DNA of 64,000 nt, from contig JAOVVO010000081.1 of the NCBI GenBank assembly GCA_028564675.1, forward strand, positions 62,001 to 126,000, read 5' to 3'. Both the position numbers and the translations under genes were made by a program. This stretch comes from Onchocerca lupi. Taxonomy: Eukaryota; Nematoda; Chromadorea; Rhabditida; Onchocercidae. Position 1 is the stretch's first letter. Each line of letters opens with the position of its first letter. The notes under the pieces are model-generated. The model saw only the letters and a list, made by a program, of their open reading frames with translations, ran no database searches and had not been told where the DNA came from. Below are positions 12,660 through 24,330 of this stretch, piece after piece.

Positions 12660-13080
12660 GTTTTTCTCTCCGCTCATTGTAGTATTTGTGGCACATTCTA
12701 TTGCACACTAGTGCATTATTTCCGGCACATTTTGCCGCTCACTAGTCAACCGTCTTCCGCTTCCTCTGTTCACTGTGCACTGTACTACATCTTGCCGTAC
12801 ATCAGTGCACTATTTTCGGCACATTTTGCCGTATTTTTACCGCACACTGGTTCGTTATTTTCCGTTTCCTCAATCCATTGCACTATTTCCGGCACATTTT
12901 ATCGCAAACCAGTCTGCCGTCTTCCGCTCTTCCCGCTCATTGCACTATCTATGGCACATTCTACCGCAAATAGTGCATTTTACTAATGCACTATTTGTGG
13001 CACATTTTGCGCACACTGCACCTTCTACTGCACACTAATGCACCGTTTTCTGCTCCTATTGAAGTATTCATGGGACACAA
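12660..13080. repeat. Degenerate minisatellite, GCACTATTTCCGGCACATT type
   Basis: At least seven imperfect copies of a roughly 35-70 base unit. Recurring words are 'gcactatt', 'ccggcacattttgcc', 'gcacactagtgca' and 'gtcttccgctc'. The array is noticeably richer in C than its surroundings, and its open frames on the plus strand come from the repeat. It lies upstream of the J-protein start. Confidence 0.75.
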
Positions 13081-13091
13081 ATACGTGTGAA

Positions 13092-13198
13092 AAGTAATGA
13101 TGAAAGAGAGAGATAAGTATTTGTAGAGAGAAAAGGAAGAAGACAATAAAGAGAGCGGAGAAGAGGAAGAGAGGGAGGAAGACAGGGGGGAAAAATGA
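13092..13198. repeat. Polypurine (GA-rich) tract
   Basis: About 100 bases made almost entirely of G and A on the plus strand, with blocks such as 'aagaggaagagagggaggaa'. It gives a Ser/Leu-rich open frame on the minus strand that I regard as non-coding. Confidence 0.8.
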
Positions 13199-13669
13199 GA
13201 TGAATTACCATAAAGCCAAGGGGTAAATTTAATTTTAAAAATTTCGATCTTGGCTTTTTGCCATATAATTATCAGTAATTTGACAATTATCCACTCTCTC
13301 ATTTTTTTTATGGGCGAGAAGTAGTACAATGGAGAATTTGAAAAAAAAAAAATTGAAAGATCAGAAATAGATGGAACAGTCGGGAATAGCATGTTTATTT
13401 GAGAGATAGCAACAATCAATAGAATTAATAAAATATATATTGTGGGAGATAACAGTAATCATGTTAAATAATAATACGATTATTTCGGAATGAGATTAAT
13501 GGCAGAAATATAGGAAGAGAATTTAAAGTAGAAAAGGAGAGAAAACAGAGATGGATAAGGTTTTGCTACATTATGTATAATGGAGAGACGAGAGCAATAA
13601 AAACGAAGCAGTGAACGAGAGTCGTTTAGTAGAACTTCTAATGAAGACGTGTTTTTTCCGTTCAAGCGT

Positions 13670-14530
13670 CATTAGTGTAGTTTAAAGTGAGATCAAGTGA
13701 GGACTACCTATCAAAAGAGAAAGGTCAACGTAAGGATCATCAAAGGTCAACTTCAATATCTCATCCTATTTATCGCTAATGTGATGGGTCATTATCAACA
13801 TCACTGATAAGATTAGCAGGATGAAAGTTTGGAGTTATTACAACTTACTACCGTGCACTTTCACTGATAACACTAGCAAAATTAATGACATCTAATTAAT
13901 ACATGTGATAATATCCAGAGAATGAAAGATTGCAATTATTATGACGGTTTGCTATATGGTTTCATTGATAACACTGTTTGATACCTAATCAATTTATCAA
14001 ATATCATTAATTTATAATCTTACAACTATTCAAGGAAGTTTATCAAGAGAGGAAAAAAAGAAAATCTATGAGCAGATTTAATCAATCTAATTGTAGATTT
14101 GATTTTTGTCCTGATAATTGATATTAATGATCATCACATCACAATTTAGTAGTACGAAGTAATTGCAGTTTACTTATTTTCACGATTTAATGATTATTTA
14201 AATTGCATAAAATTAGTCATTGGTTATTGTTGATAATCCATTTTCTATACAAGATGAAATAATACTTTGATTTTATCGATTTCTGAAGTGTAAAAAATTG
14301 ATAAAATCAAAAGCAATATTTCATTCTCTATTTTCCGATTACTGTTCGTAATTGTCGATAATATTTCGTCTGCTGTCCAGAAATCGATAAGATCGAAATA
14401 TAATTCCATTTTTTGCTTTTCGGTATTGGTTCGTAACTGTTGATAATATTTCGTTTCCTGTTTAATAAGAAAAATCGATGAAAAAATCGATAACAGAAAT
14501 CGATAAAATCGAAGCAGTTTTTCTCTCATC
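13670..14530. repeat. Degenerate tandem repeats, ~85-110 base units
   Basis: Two families of imperfect direct repeats. In 13799-13990 the words 'cactgataacactagc' and 'gaatgaaag' recur about every 110 bases. In 14330-14500 a segment with 'ttcgtaactgttgataatatttcg' (positions about 14425-14450) repeats an upstream version near 14345-14370 and is followed by 'aaatcgataa' blocks. No gene is visible. Confidence 0.5.
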
Positions 14531-14642
14531 TCATCATCCTCTATTTTTCATTCCATCCATCCACTTTTATATTTACAGTATTGAGATTTTAAAAGAACCA
14601 TACATTTCCGGTGTATCTGAGATTGATTCTCTTTGGATATAT

Positions 14643-14779
14643 GAGTAATCGAGATTCTTGAGTAATAATCGCAATTTTTGAGTAATAATCATGATTTTCG
14701 AGTAATAATTAGGATTCTGGAGAAGTAATCAGGATTCTCGAGCGGTGATCAGGATTCTCGAGTAATAATAGGGACTCTC
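14643..14779. repeat. 20-bp tandem repeat, about seven copies
   Basis: Consecutive 20-base units beginning GAG and ending ATTCTC, such as 'gagtaataatcatgattttc' and 'gagcggtgatcaggattctc'. The register is exact and only substitutions differ among the middle units. The flanks decay into single degenerate copies. Confidence 0.85.
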
Positions 14780-14799
14780 GCGTAACGAGGGATGAGATA

Positions 14800-16850
14800 T
14801 ACGAAACCTGTTTGAGTACGAATTCATTTATGCGAGAGAGAAATATATATATAGCACTGTTTTCGCATATAAAAAATTAATATAATTAACATTTAAATCA
14901 TTAAAAGTTCAATTTTTCGAAATATTTGGCAGCTGAAAAGTTTAAATAAGCACGAAATCAATAAGAGAGATTCCTTTAGAGAAATTCCAATTTTTCGCTC
15001 ACATAATTTATGCAATCATATTTATCAATAAATTTTTGAAATTTGGCCACCTTACGCTGATAACTGATAATATTCGGGCCCTAAAAAGCCTAATTAAACT
15101 CTCACTTCCATCAGCAGAAAAAAGTTTCTCGAAAAATTAAAATTTCATTTATACAGAACAATAATTAGTTTCAGTAGATTACTTTTTTTTTCTGAAATTT
15201 TCGAAATTTCAGATTGTCAACTTTTTTTTGAAAACTTTCAAAATTTCCAGAATTTAATAAATTTTACTTTTAGAAATGGAAATGCCGAAATTAATGTGAT
15301 TAATTGTCGATAGATGAAAGATGACGCAGTTGAAGCAATTGCCATCGTAGGATATCATCAAATATTTTTGTTCGAATGAATTTTATTTTTTTTAAATTTT
15401 AGAAATTTAAATAATTAATTTATCAATTCAAATGGTTTTTCTTATCAGTCTATATCATATGATGAATGATAAAAGTGAAAGAAAATTGTATGATTGCTTT
15501 CAAGTGACACCAATAGTACGGCCATTACAATACATTATAAATCGTTTCATATCACTTAAATAGCTTTTAATCGTTCATTTTCGTGCTGATAACGTTATCA
15601 AATTAATTCAAAATTAATTTAATTAAATAACCCATTGAATCAAGAATCTAACGATATCAAATTTTATAAGATTTTGCCATCAGATGCTACCTGAATTGTA
15701 CCTTTTTTATCAGATATCGTTGTTGAGTACACTTTGATAAAAGCCATTTTACAACACCTCCGACAAAATAACCGGAATGCAAATTTGCTAAAGTATAGAG
15801 TAAAGAATCGACTAATTGATGCTACAAAAATAAATTACAAATAATTTGAAATAATTTTAAAAAAGCATAAATAACAGTGAAACTTACATATAAAATTTAT
15901 ATATCCTACAATTCAAACATTTCGTACCGTTTGTTTAGCAATATTTGTTAGTTAAATTTATATTTATCTTATACCGTAAATTCTCGGCTATACGTTAGTG
16001 AAGGTTTGATATGTTTAGCTTACGTGGTTAACGTGTTACGTGCTATTTTGTAAGTACTACTTACCAGCTGGCAATGCATATTTTGGAGTGAATATGACTA
16101 TAGCGAAGAGTCCCAGCGTAGTCGTTGCCATCGCTCTTTAACACATATACAGCTGTTTCTTCATCATTTCCAACCATTTCTGGCGAAAACGTAGCTTCGG
16201 ATTGGTTGTTTCGGGATCTTTCTGGGAATTTTACCGGAGTATTTTGGTCTTTACGTATCCTATGGGTTCACGCAAGGGTGGGTCACGTCAAGTTACACGT
16301 ACAAGATTCTTTTTTGCGATTTCTTAAGACGAACATCACGAGAATTTCACATCATTTGTTTGAAAGAATTTCAAATTTGCACAAATCGACAAATTGAAAT
16401 GAAATTCTTGAAATAGGAATCAGATTCTTGAAATAGCATTCGAAACCCATGGATAGTGAAATTTTCCGAAATTTTTTATTCTCTCAAAAGATTTTAAGCT
16501 TTAATAATACAAAGCTATTTAAGTGATTCAGCTTTTGAAGTATCATCATAAATGAGATTTATCCACTTGATATTTTAATATCTATGGAATTTTAAAGCTT
16601 AAATAAAATAATTAGCAATACTTTGCGTGATTTAAAAATTTTTTAAAGCCATGTTGAAATTTTTTCTTCAAAATTTTCTCAAAAAGTACAAAATTCTCAT
16701 AAATTTGAAAAAAAAATTATTAATTTCTCTGTACTTTTCTTATACTCATAACAAATAATAATGAATCTAAGTTTGTTTATTTTCTCGAGTCCAAGTTTTA
16801 AATCTCTAATATATGCATATTTTAGTATATGATAGAAAAGAAGGATACTT
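14800..16850. other. Gene-poor stretch with one 90-codon ORF of unknown status
   Basis: No exon chain or RNA gene is recognised. At 16125-16397 a 90-codon plus-strand ORF lies in a locally less AT-rich patch. Its product has no motif that I recognise. It could be a first exon or a chance frame in a promoter-like region. Confidence 0.3.
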
Positions 16851-17150
16851 AACAATTAAAAAGATGTATGATTAGGTGATGATGAATTTTCAATGTAAAT
16901 TATTAGCATTCATGCAAAATCGTAAGAGAATCTCAGTTTCAGAATTCGTATAAATTTTATTGTCTTTTAAGTTTTAAATTATATTGTTAAGAAGACGTAT
17001 GATTGCGTGATAATGAATTTTTAATATATATCATTAGCATTCGTACGTGCATATTCTTAGCACTCATAACGTGCAAAATCGTAGAGGAATCTAAATTTCA
17101 AAATTCATATAAATTTTACTGTCTTTCGAGTCTCAAATCATATCATTTCA
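16850..17150. repeat. Tandem duplication of a ~140-base unit
   Basis: The block from about 16860 to 16990 is repeated imperfectly at about 16993-17150. Matching words in order are 'gacgtatgattgcgtgataa' against 'gatgtatgattaggtgatga', then 'cattagcattc', 'caaaatcgtaga', and 'cataaattttactgtctttc' against 'tataaattttattgtctttt'. A weaker third copy lies just upstream near 16740-16800. Confidence 0.65.
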
Positions 17151-17641
17151 ATTTTATAGTTATAAAGTCTTTTTTTTGCCGCCATTTGACTATTTTGCCC
17201 AAGTTGTGACAAAAAGAAGAAATGATTGCGGGAAGATATAAAAGTTCGACCGATTCGATCCGATCCTTCGGGAAAGAAGAATGATGATATATTTGAGGAC
17301 AAAGAATGTCTGTGTGTCAACATCCATCCTTCCAAAATCTTTTCATCCTCATATCACTAACCACTAACCCAAATATTTCAAATGAATTTCTAACAGTTTC
17401 GATTTTTTTTTCCAAAACATTTATAATTGAGAAAACATTAATCTTTCATTTTGCATTTTATATTAATTAAAATATCATAAAATATTTGACGTATATATGT
17501 CTATGTATGTAGCGGTATTTTCATATTGATAGCGTGTCATTAATAGTAGTAGTTCATTTTGCGTTTTCCTGAGGTCGGTTTTTGTAATTTTAGTGCTTCC
17601 TGGTTTCTGACCAATCTAATTCTAACAAAAAAAAAAAAACA

Positions 17642-19089
17642 ATGCCAGCTACTGAAGAAGTTATTGCTGCACCAAGCGCTGCTACTGGTGATAATTTGAC
17701 GGTCGTGGTACCATCGAATACAGGCGCATCATTAACTGCACCATCTGGTAAGAAGCGAAATATGATGGCAAAAATGAATGTTCCGAAAAATATGAAATCA
17801 CATGCGAAATCGCAGCACAATCATCCACCATACGGTAATATGATTAAGGCAGCATTGATGGCTACGCAAGACAAGAAGGGTTCAAGTCGTGCTGCAATTC
17901 TGAAGTATATTATGCAGAATTTTGCAGTTGGCGAAAATCCTACCATGGTAAATTGTTAAAAATTTTTTGGAATAATTTCCATTTATTTTTCATAATTTTA
18001 TTTTGAAAGATCATTTTTTCATTTTCATTTTTATTCCTTCATTTCATTTTTATGATTTCATTTTGAAATTTCATTCGTTTTTTTTTTTCGAATAGTTTCA
18101 TTATCAATTTGGTCTGAAATGAGTATAATAGTCGAAATTAATATATCGATTATTACACAGAAAAGACTGATAATTTTATTCGAAGTTTGATAATGATACA
18201 GTTCGAATTGCTAAGAATTATTGTGAAGTATAATAAAATTTGTTGTACAATCCAGAACATTGAAATTTATCGTTTATATTAAGTGTTGGTAGGACTTACA
18301 TGAAGGTAGGACATTCAACTCCAGAAAAAAAAAAAAAAAAATTAGAAGATTTTATTAGTTACAATTGTTAGATTTATTAAATTTTATCTTTCAAATTTGC
18401 GAGTTTTTCGAAAAATTTTGCCAGTTTTAATTCATAATTTTTTTCATGAATCTTATAACAGTAAGTGGGTTTTGAAAGTTCAGGTTAATGCGCATCTGAG
18501 AATGGGACTAAAACGCGGCGTCGCATCAGGTATTCTGAAGCAAATGAAAGGTACTGGAGCTTCTGGATCATTTCGCTTGGCTGATGCAAAATCAGAAATG
18601 CCTAAAAAAATAAAGAAGCGAGCAATTGAAAAATCTGCTACAGCTGGCGACATGAAAATGTCATCGAAAAAGTCCATGAAGAAGAAATCTAGCACAAAAA
18701 AGGTTGCTTATTCTTTAACAAATTTTGCATCGATCTTAGAATTCTGCTGTTGATAAATAAAATTCAATTTGTCAATTAATTAGATAATTGGCTTTTTACT
18801 TGTTAATGCATGGTAATATATGCTGGATTTGCTTTTTGTTAACACATATGCAAATCATCATGCATCAAAGTTTTGGTAATTTAAGATGAATTCGCCGAAG
18901 GTTTCAAAGCCAAAAGCTGCACCGAAAAAGAAAGCAAATGCTGCTGTTGCTGCTGCAGGAGGAGCGTCTAGCCCAAAAAGCAAGAAGGCTGCTGGTAGAC
19001 CGAAAAAGGCAAAAGCTTCACCAGTTAAATCAAAAACGACGAAAAAATCGACAGTGGCACATGCAAGGAACAAGAAGATGGCGGCTTAA
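17642..19089 (+). CDS. Linker histone H1
   Basis: Exons: 17642-17947, 18484-18702 and 18886-19089, all joined in phase 0, giving 242 residues. It binds nucleosomal linker DNA and compacts chromatin. Order: an Ala/Thr/Ser-rich tail, a winged-helix H15 domain across the first intron (HPPYGNMIKAALMATQDKKG, SSRAAILKYIMQNFAVG, then VNAHLRMGLKRGVASGILKQ and GTGASGSFRL), and a long Lys/Ala/Ser-rich C-terminal tail with KKAAGRPKKAKASPVKSK. The domain ends with the family's GxGASGSF turn. The ATG follows an A run at 17628-17640. Introns are typical of replacement-type histone genes, which suggests a polyadenylated, cell-cycle-independent message; I saw no histone stem-loop downstream. Homologous in type to nematode H1 genes such as his-24, but the exact paralogue is not determined. 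Confidence 0.93.
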
Positions 19090-21416
19090 AATCAATATTT
19101 ACCTCATATTCGATCTCATCCGATTTTTTATATTTATACAGTGTATTGTTTAAGTTTCTTTTAAAAGACTGCAAAATTCTTCCAAAGCAAATGTATTATC
19201 ATTGACTTAGCCCAGCCTTTCTTGTATGATTTTCTACAATGTATTATGACATCAGTTCCTTAACTAATCTTTTAGTAAAAACTATACTCATAAATGCTTC
19301 TCATTACATTCAGATGTTGAATCTTTAGGATATTCTTGAGAAAGAATTGTTGCGAATGTCGACTTTCAAATTAGCTATTTATTATCAATGTGAGATGAAC
19401 TAAAAAAAGTTAAATCTTGTCAGGGAAGTGTCAAATTACATTCTAAAATTCAGAAAATGCGGAAGATTTGTTTTATTTTTCTGGATTAAAAGAAGAAAGC
19501 ACGGAATACATCCTATCATAACTAATCCTAGGAAATCCATCGATGCTAATAGATTCTAACGACTATCCTAGTAAACTTATAAATTTTGAATGAAAATTTA
19601 GCAGAACACAGATGTGTCGATTCATTGTTTTTTTTTTTTCTCTCTTCACTACACTATTATAATTTCAATTAGAATTGGAAATGCTAGCTTTATTAATTTA
19701 ATCGCCTAGCCTTGATTTTGAATCTAAGAACAATTTCTGTATGATCATATCATTCTTCATTTCAGTTATATTGGTCATCTGAAGCTTGTATTAAAACATA
19801 ATAAAGTATAAGATGAAATTTTGCATCGCATTATTATTTTTCATAATTCATTTTCAGATAATTCTGCCATTTATCATAAAAGTACATCGGATAATAACGA
19901 AATTGTAGAATCCAAGCAGGGCTATTTTTTGACCAATCATAATGCTTGGCGATAGCAGCCAATTCACTTATTGTTTACATCTAAGAGTAATCACGAAGGC
20001 ACTAAACTAAACAGCGAGGCAGCAAAGTAATAAGTAATGCACGAAAAAAAAAATCAATGAAATAATTAAATGATCTTCAATTACATAAAGTTGGTTGCGC
20101 TAAAGTGGTACAAGAAAGTCAACAATCACCACCACGGTAACATTAGCGATTTTGGTGAATGTAGTCGATAATTCTTCATAGCTGTTACTTCTCTCCGGCT
20201 GGATATCATTCATGAAGAAATTGCTACTTCTCACCAAAAGAATGCTCCAAACATTTCGTTTCTAAAAAATAACAATTAAGATCTTAAGCAGAAATATCTT
20301 TAAAAGGCATAGGATGCAACTAAATTTGAAAAAAAAGCGTGCGATGGATGCAAAGCTTAGAAAAGATCTAGAATCGAAAGCGAGAAATTATCTTAAAATA
20401 AATTTAAATTCCACACATATACAACAGAGAAAAAGAAATTTTGCGAAAATTAAATTAAACAAATAGATAATTAAATAGATGCAAATGGATTAGAAATTAA
20501 AGTGCCTTCTTTTCTCATTTGACATGCTTATTTTCCAAATATTTTATTCAAGTTAAGCTTGCTGGACTTCAAAATTTTTTTTAAATTGCACCGAACACTT
20601 TACTGTATATTTTCTATTCAATGGTAGTTAAATTTTCCCTTATTGTCTCTGAATATTTGATCACTGGGTTGGAGAATATCTGTAGATCTCTGCCTTTGAT
20701 CAGATTCAATAAGTAAATAGTGCAAAATATGCGTAGAAAATGTCAGAAAAAATAATAAAGATAATTACTGATAACTAAAGAAACTGCAATGAAATGAAAC
20801 AGAATAGGATGACACATAAAAATAAGTGCAAAATATACTTACAGTTAAATGGCACGACGGCTGAAAAAATTGGGAATTGAATGTGACGAGGCTGAATTTT
20901 TCATAATAAATTTATACTTATAATTTACTTTGCATTATCATTTACGAGCATAAAAAGGATGAAATTTACAAATCACAATATAACAATTTATAATAGCGAA
21001 TGGGTCAATAGCGATAACTTCACTGATTTCGCAACCTTTGACTTTCATCAATATCTTCATCGCAATAGAAGAATATAACTAATATATTAAAGACTTAAAG
21101 TAGACTAATATAAATCAGTGCTTCTAATTTATTGAGATGTTGAGCTCAACTAACACTCTTGAAATTCTAAAAGCGACCGATATATTAAAGAATCTCCTCA
21201 GCTAAAATTGATTTTCAATAACATACGTTAATTAAATGATTAATCAGATGTAACATGCTTTATTTAAGTACTAAAGATATAAATTAAAAGCTCTTATTTC
21301 AAGTAATTAAGTGAACTAAGCTAGAAGAATAAGAACTTATTTGCAACGTAAAAAAGCTGCAAGTCGCTAGCACGTTCATTCTTAAACTCTTGACATTACT
21401 TAATAGAAGCGTTGAA

Positions 21417-21462
<46 letters not shown>

Positions 21463-21804
21463 AAAAAAAACAGCATTTCTACTTGATAAAAGCCTTACAT
21501 AATAAAACAGAAATTTATAATTCATGATAAAATAGCATAAAATATTAAGAGCGAGCTGTTACTGGGATGAAATGTAATCATTCACAGGATAACAGTCTGA
21601 AAATTTCCAGTTGTCATTTTTATTATAGGTTAATTTTGTAAGTTCCATTCATTGAGATAAGGGCTATGATAAAATCCCAACGAAATCCATGCAAATGATT
21701 AGAAATCATGCACTTCGTTGAAAAATCAAGCAGAACTCAGATTTCGTGCTAGTAATTTCTTAAACGCAAATTATATTCAATTAAAAAAAGAAGCAAAAAT
21801 TCAA
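19090..21804. other. Region between two converging genes, no gene seen
   Basis: 3' flanks of histone H1 (+) and unc-69 (-). AT-rich, with many stops in all frames and no recognisable exons. It includes a poly(A) run at about 21421-21461. Confidence 0.5.
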
Positions 21805-22284
21805 TTACTTGGCTTGCGATGCCTTCGGTTGAGCAGGTTGGAAAACAGAACTTGAAGCCATTAGATTCTGGATGTATTGTCCAAGCACTTGATTTTCAGA
21901 TCGTAATTTTAGGCTCTCTTCCTTGACACTATCAACGCGTTGACTCAAATCTATAAATATTACTATTAAAATATCGAAAACAACAACAGATGAGAATGAA
22001 ATAGTGAAATTACCATCCAAAGTATTCTGAAGTTCAAGAACTTGGGATATTAATCGTGCTTTTTCTTCTTGATCATCAGATTCCCCTCTAGGTAATGGCT
22101 GAGCTGGACGAGGAGTTCGACCTCCGGTATCGATCGAACTTCCTTGAGATTCTATAAATTATTTAAAATTTTAGTAATTCAAAAAAAATTTTCCTAATGA
22201 TCTTCGAGTTTTATATTAAAACTTACCATCATCTGCAAGCGGAAAATTGTCCGTTTCGTCGATAATCGTCGTATCTGAAGACAT
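21805..22284 (-). CDS. unc-69: Short coiled-coil protein UNC-69/SCOC
   Basis: Exons (minus): 22227-22284, 22014-22151 and 21805-21950; phases 1 and 1 match, and the product has 113 residues. Start: ATG after TTTCAG-attA, a likely trans-splice acceptor. The N terminus is acidic (MSSDTTIIDETDNFPL). The C-terminal half is the conserved coiled coil: KARLISQVLELQNTLD, LSQRVDSVKEESLKLRSENQ, VLGQYIQNLMASSSVFQ. The segments 'LKLRSENQVLGQYIQNLM' and 'SSVF' are signatures of the SCOC family. In animals this protein works at the Golgi and endosomes. In C. elegans UNC-69 acts with the kinesin adaptor UNC-76 in axon outgrowth and presynaptic organisation, and mammalian SCOC also links to autophagy. All expected conserved parts are present and length is normal for the family. 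Confidence 0.95.
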
Positions 22285-22387
22285 TAATCTGAAATAATTA
22301 ATTCCAATTAAAATAATCCACGTTATTAATTAAGTAAAATATCTTTCATAACACACAATAAATCGTGTATCAACTTTAATTTGAAAA

Positions 22388-22410
22388 AATATATATATAT
22401 ATTTTTTTTC

Positions 22411-22442
<32 letters not shown>
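22388..22442. repeat. (TA)n microsatellite with adjacent inverted repeat
   Basis: Two TA runs are separated by 'ttttttttcaaatt'. The flanking 'aatttgaaaaaa' (ending about 22389) and 'ttttttttcaaatt' (about 22405-22418) are inverted copies, so the segment can fold as a hairpin. It lies just upstream of the unc-69 start. Confidence 0.75.
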
Positions 22443-22446
<4 letters not shown>

Positions 22447-24219
22447 GATCTAAGATATCTCTGGAAAAAGCAATATCATTTTTTAAGAATTTAGATATCA
22501 AGAATTCTGCAAATTAAAATTCATCAAAAAGGAACGAAAAATTCCTTATATGGGATTTTTCCTCCCGCGATATCCTGATCGACTTATTGTCTATTCCTGT
22601 CTAAAAATTTCAAAATCTTTCATAAAACCTACTTTACTAAAAAATTTGCCTGAAATTAATGAGTATGCTAAAGGTATGAATAAAATGTTCCAAACAAAAA
22701 GCATTTGAAGATAACGAGAGTAAAAGAGAGAAGACGAGAAATCGATGAAAAGAAAGGAAGAAAAGAATGGATAATAATACTAAGAGCCAAAAGTGAATTG
22801 TGCTAAAGCTTCTTCAATCGATTTTGAAATAAATACATCAAATCTGTTCCATTTCATACATTAAAATCTAAATGAATGAGACGTGTAAATTTCAACAAAA
22901 TCTATTAACGTCTACACGGAAACTATCCTAATACGGACGTATTACGTGCATATGAATCGTCTCCTTTTTCACGTAGTTTAGAGATGGAGAATAAAGAAGA
23001 AATAACTTATCTGATTCAATAAACAGTTTTAATCTTTATAGTTTTGTACATGGATAATGATCGATAGAGTAAGTCTTTCTTCCACGTATCATTAGAATGG
23101 GCATATCTGTTACACGTGTTACGCGTAAAACACGTTTTTATTTTATTCACATTGCATCAACAGTGTGTTATCTCGAATTTTTATAAATTTAAAGCAAGCA
23201 ATACGAGAGGAAGAGAAATGGTTATTGAAAAGGGCTTTGCGAGACTGTCCTCCCACCTACTCCTCCCCCCCCAAATCATGTGACAAAATCTGTTTTGGTC
23301 GAATCGTTTTACGCAGAAATGTAGCGTAACGATCTACGTAGAAGTGCAGCGTAGCAATTTTTTGCACGGTATTTCACATGGGCAATCTTAAGATGATACG
23401 GTGTTATGTAAGGACAATTCTCTCGAAACTCATAACGGTTCAACATCACTGACACGGGTTACGTAAGGATGATTCCTTTGAAACTTAAGGATAATTCACT
23501 TGGAACTCGGGACAGCTCAACGTCACTGGTACGGAGTTACGTACAAATAATTCCGTCGGAACTCGTAATGGCTCAATGTAGCTGATACGGGGTTATATAA
23601 AAATGATTCCCTCGGAACTTCATGACGGCTCAAAGTCACTGATAAGAAGTTATGTGAGAATGATCCCCTCGGAATTTGTGACGGCTCAACGTCACTAATA
23701 GTGGATTACGTAAAGACGATTTTCTCGGAAATCGTGACGACGCAACGTCACTGATACAAAATTACGTAAGAACGACCCTCTCGGAAATCGTAACGATTCA
23801 ACGTCACTTGTTTTGAAGATTTATTAACTGTCTAGAAATTTTATTTCTCATGAAGTTCGATCAATCAGCGTACGATATGCAAATAACTGGAATATTACTT
23901 TTTATAGTTTTTCCAGATTTAATTTCACGTTTGCATGTTTTATTGAATGTTAAACGTGAAACAAATTCTGGGGGTACTATATTCTTACGTATTTCCGCGT
24001 TAGCTCAAATTGCCCGTTCTGTGATTTTTTTTTCTCGTGAAATATGATGAATCATATTTATTGCCACCACTTTCAAGTATTTATTTCTCTCTCTCTCTGA
24101 TTATTTCACGTACATACAAAATTTCAGAGATGATAGTAATGTGAAATTAAACGTGGAAGAATCATAACAAGTAATTTTCTCAATAATTTAAATTACTAAA
24201 TAATTTCAGATAATTAGCA
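22443..24219. other. Intergenic region between divergent unc-69 and OST4
   Basis: No coding exon is recognised apart from short chance ORFs. It contains a C-rich pyrimidine patch (about 23248-23272) and the 56-base minisatellite described separately. As the shared upstream region of two divergent genes it probably holds both promoters, but I see no specific motif I would defend. Confidence 0.45.
23395..23808. repeat. 56-bp minisatellite, about seven copies
   Basis: Each unit runs approximately 'gatacggggttacgtaa', 'gatgattccctcggaactcg', 'tgacggctcaacgtcact'. The landmark 'gtcact' recurs at a spacing of 56 bases in the last five copies. One early copy holds an extra ~20-base internal duplication. 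The array has more C, G and CpG than its surroundings. Confidence 0.88.
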
Positions 24220-24330
24220 ATGATCACAGATATGCAATTAGGTATTGTGGCAAATGCTTTAGGTATTGCTATGCTGTTACTAGTTGTCTTTTTTCATTAC
24301 ATCACAGTCAGTCAACGTCAGAAGAAATAA
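24220..24330 (+). CDS. ost4: OST4, oligosaccharyltransferase mini-subunit (36 aa)
   Basis: A complete 36-residue ORF: MITDMQLGIVANALG, then IAMLLLVVFFHYITV, then SQRQKK and a stop. The family pattern is MITD-x-QLxxxANxLG followed by one membrane helix and a short basic tail. OST4 is one of the smallest known membrane proteins. It sits in the ER membrane and stabilises the STT3-containing oligosaccharyltransferase, which transfers the lipid-linked glycan to Asn residues. A TTTCAG ten bases before the ATG is a likely trans-splice site. The length is the family's usual length. UNC-50 starts about 1 kb downstream on the same strand. Confidence 0.95.
   Translation: MITDMQLGIVANALGIAMLLLVVFFHYITVSQRQKK

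Noticed and set aside
12711..13038. Two overlapping plus-strand ORFs rich in His, Ser and Ala
   Set aside because: They are translations of the minisatellite and have no independent support.
12991..13419. 142-codon minus-strand ORF rich in Ser and Leu
   Set aside because: Produced by the polypurine tract and the edge of the minisatellite; low complexity.
22388..22442. TA-rich hairpin as an origin or terminator
   Set aside because: Simple TA microsatellites are common in such DNA; nothing else supports a specific role.
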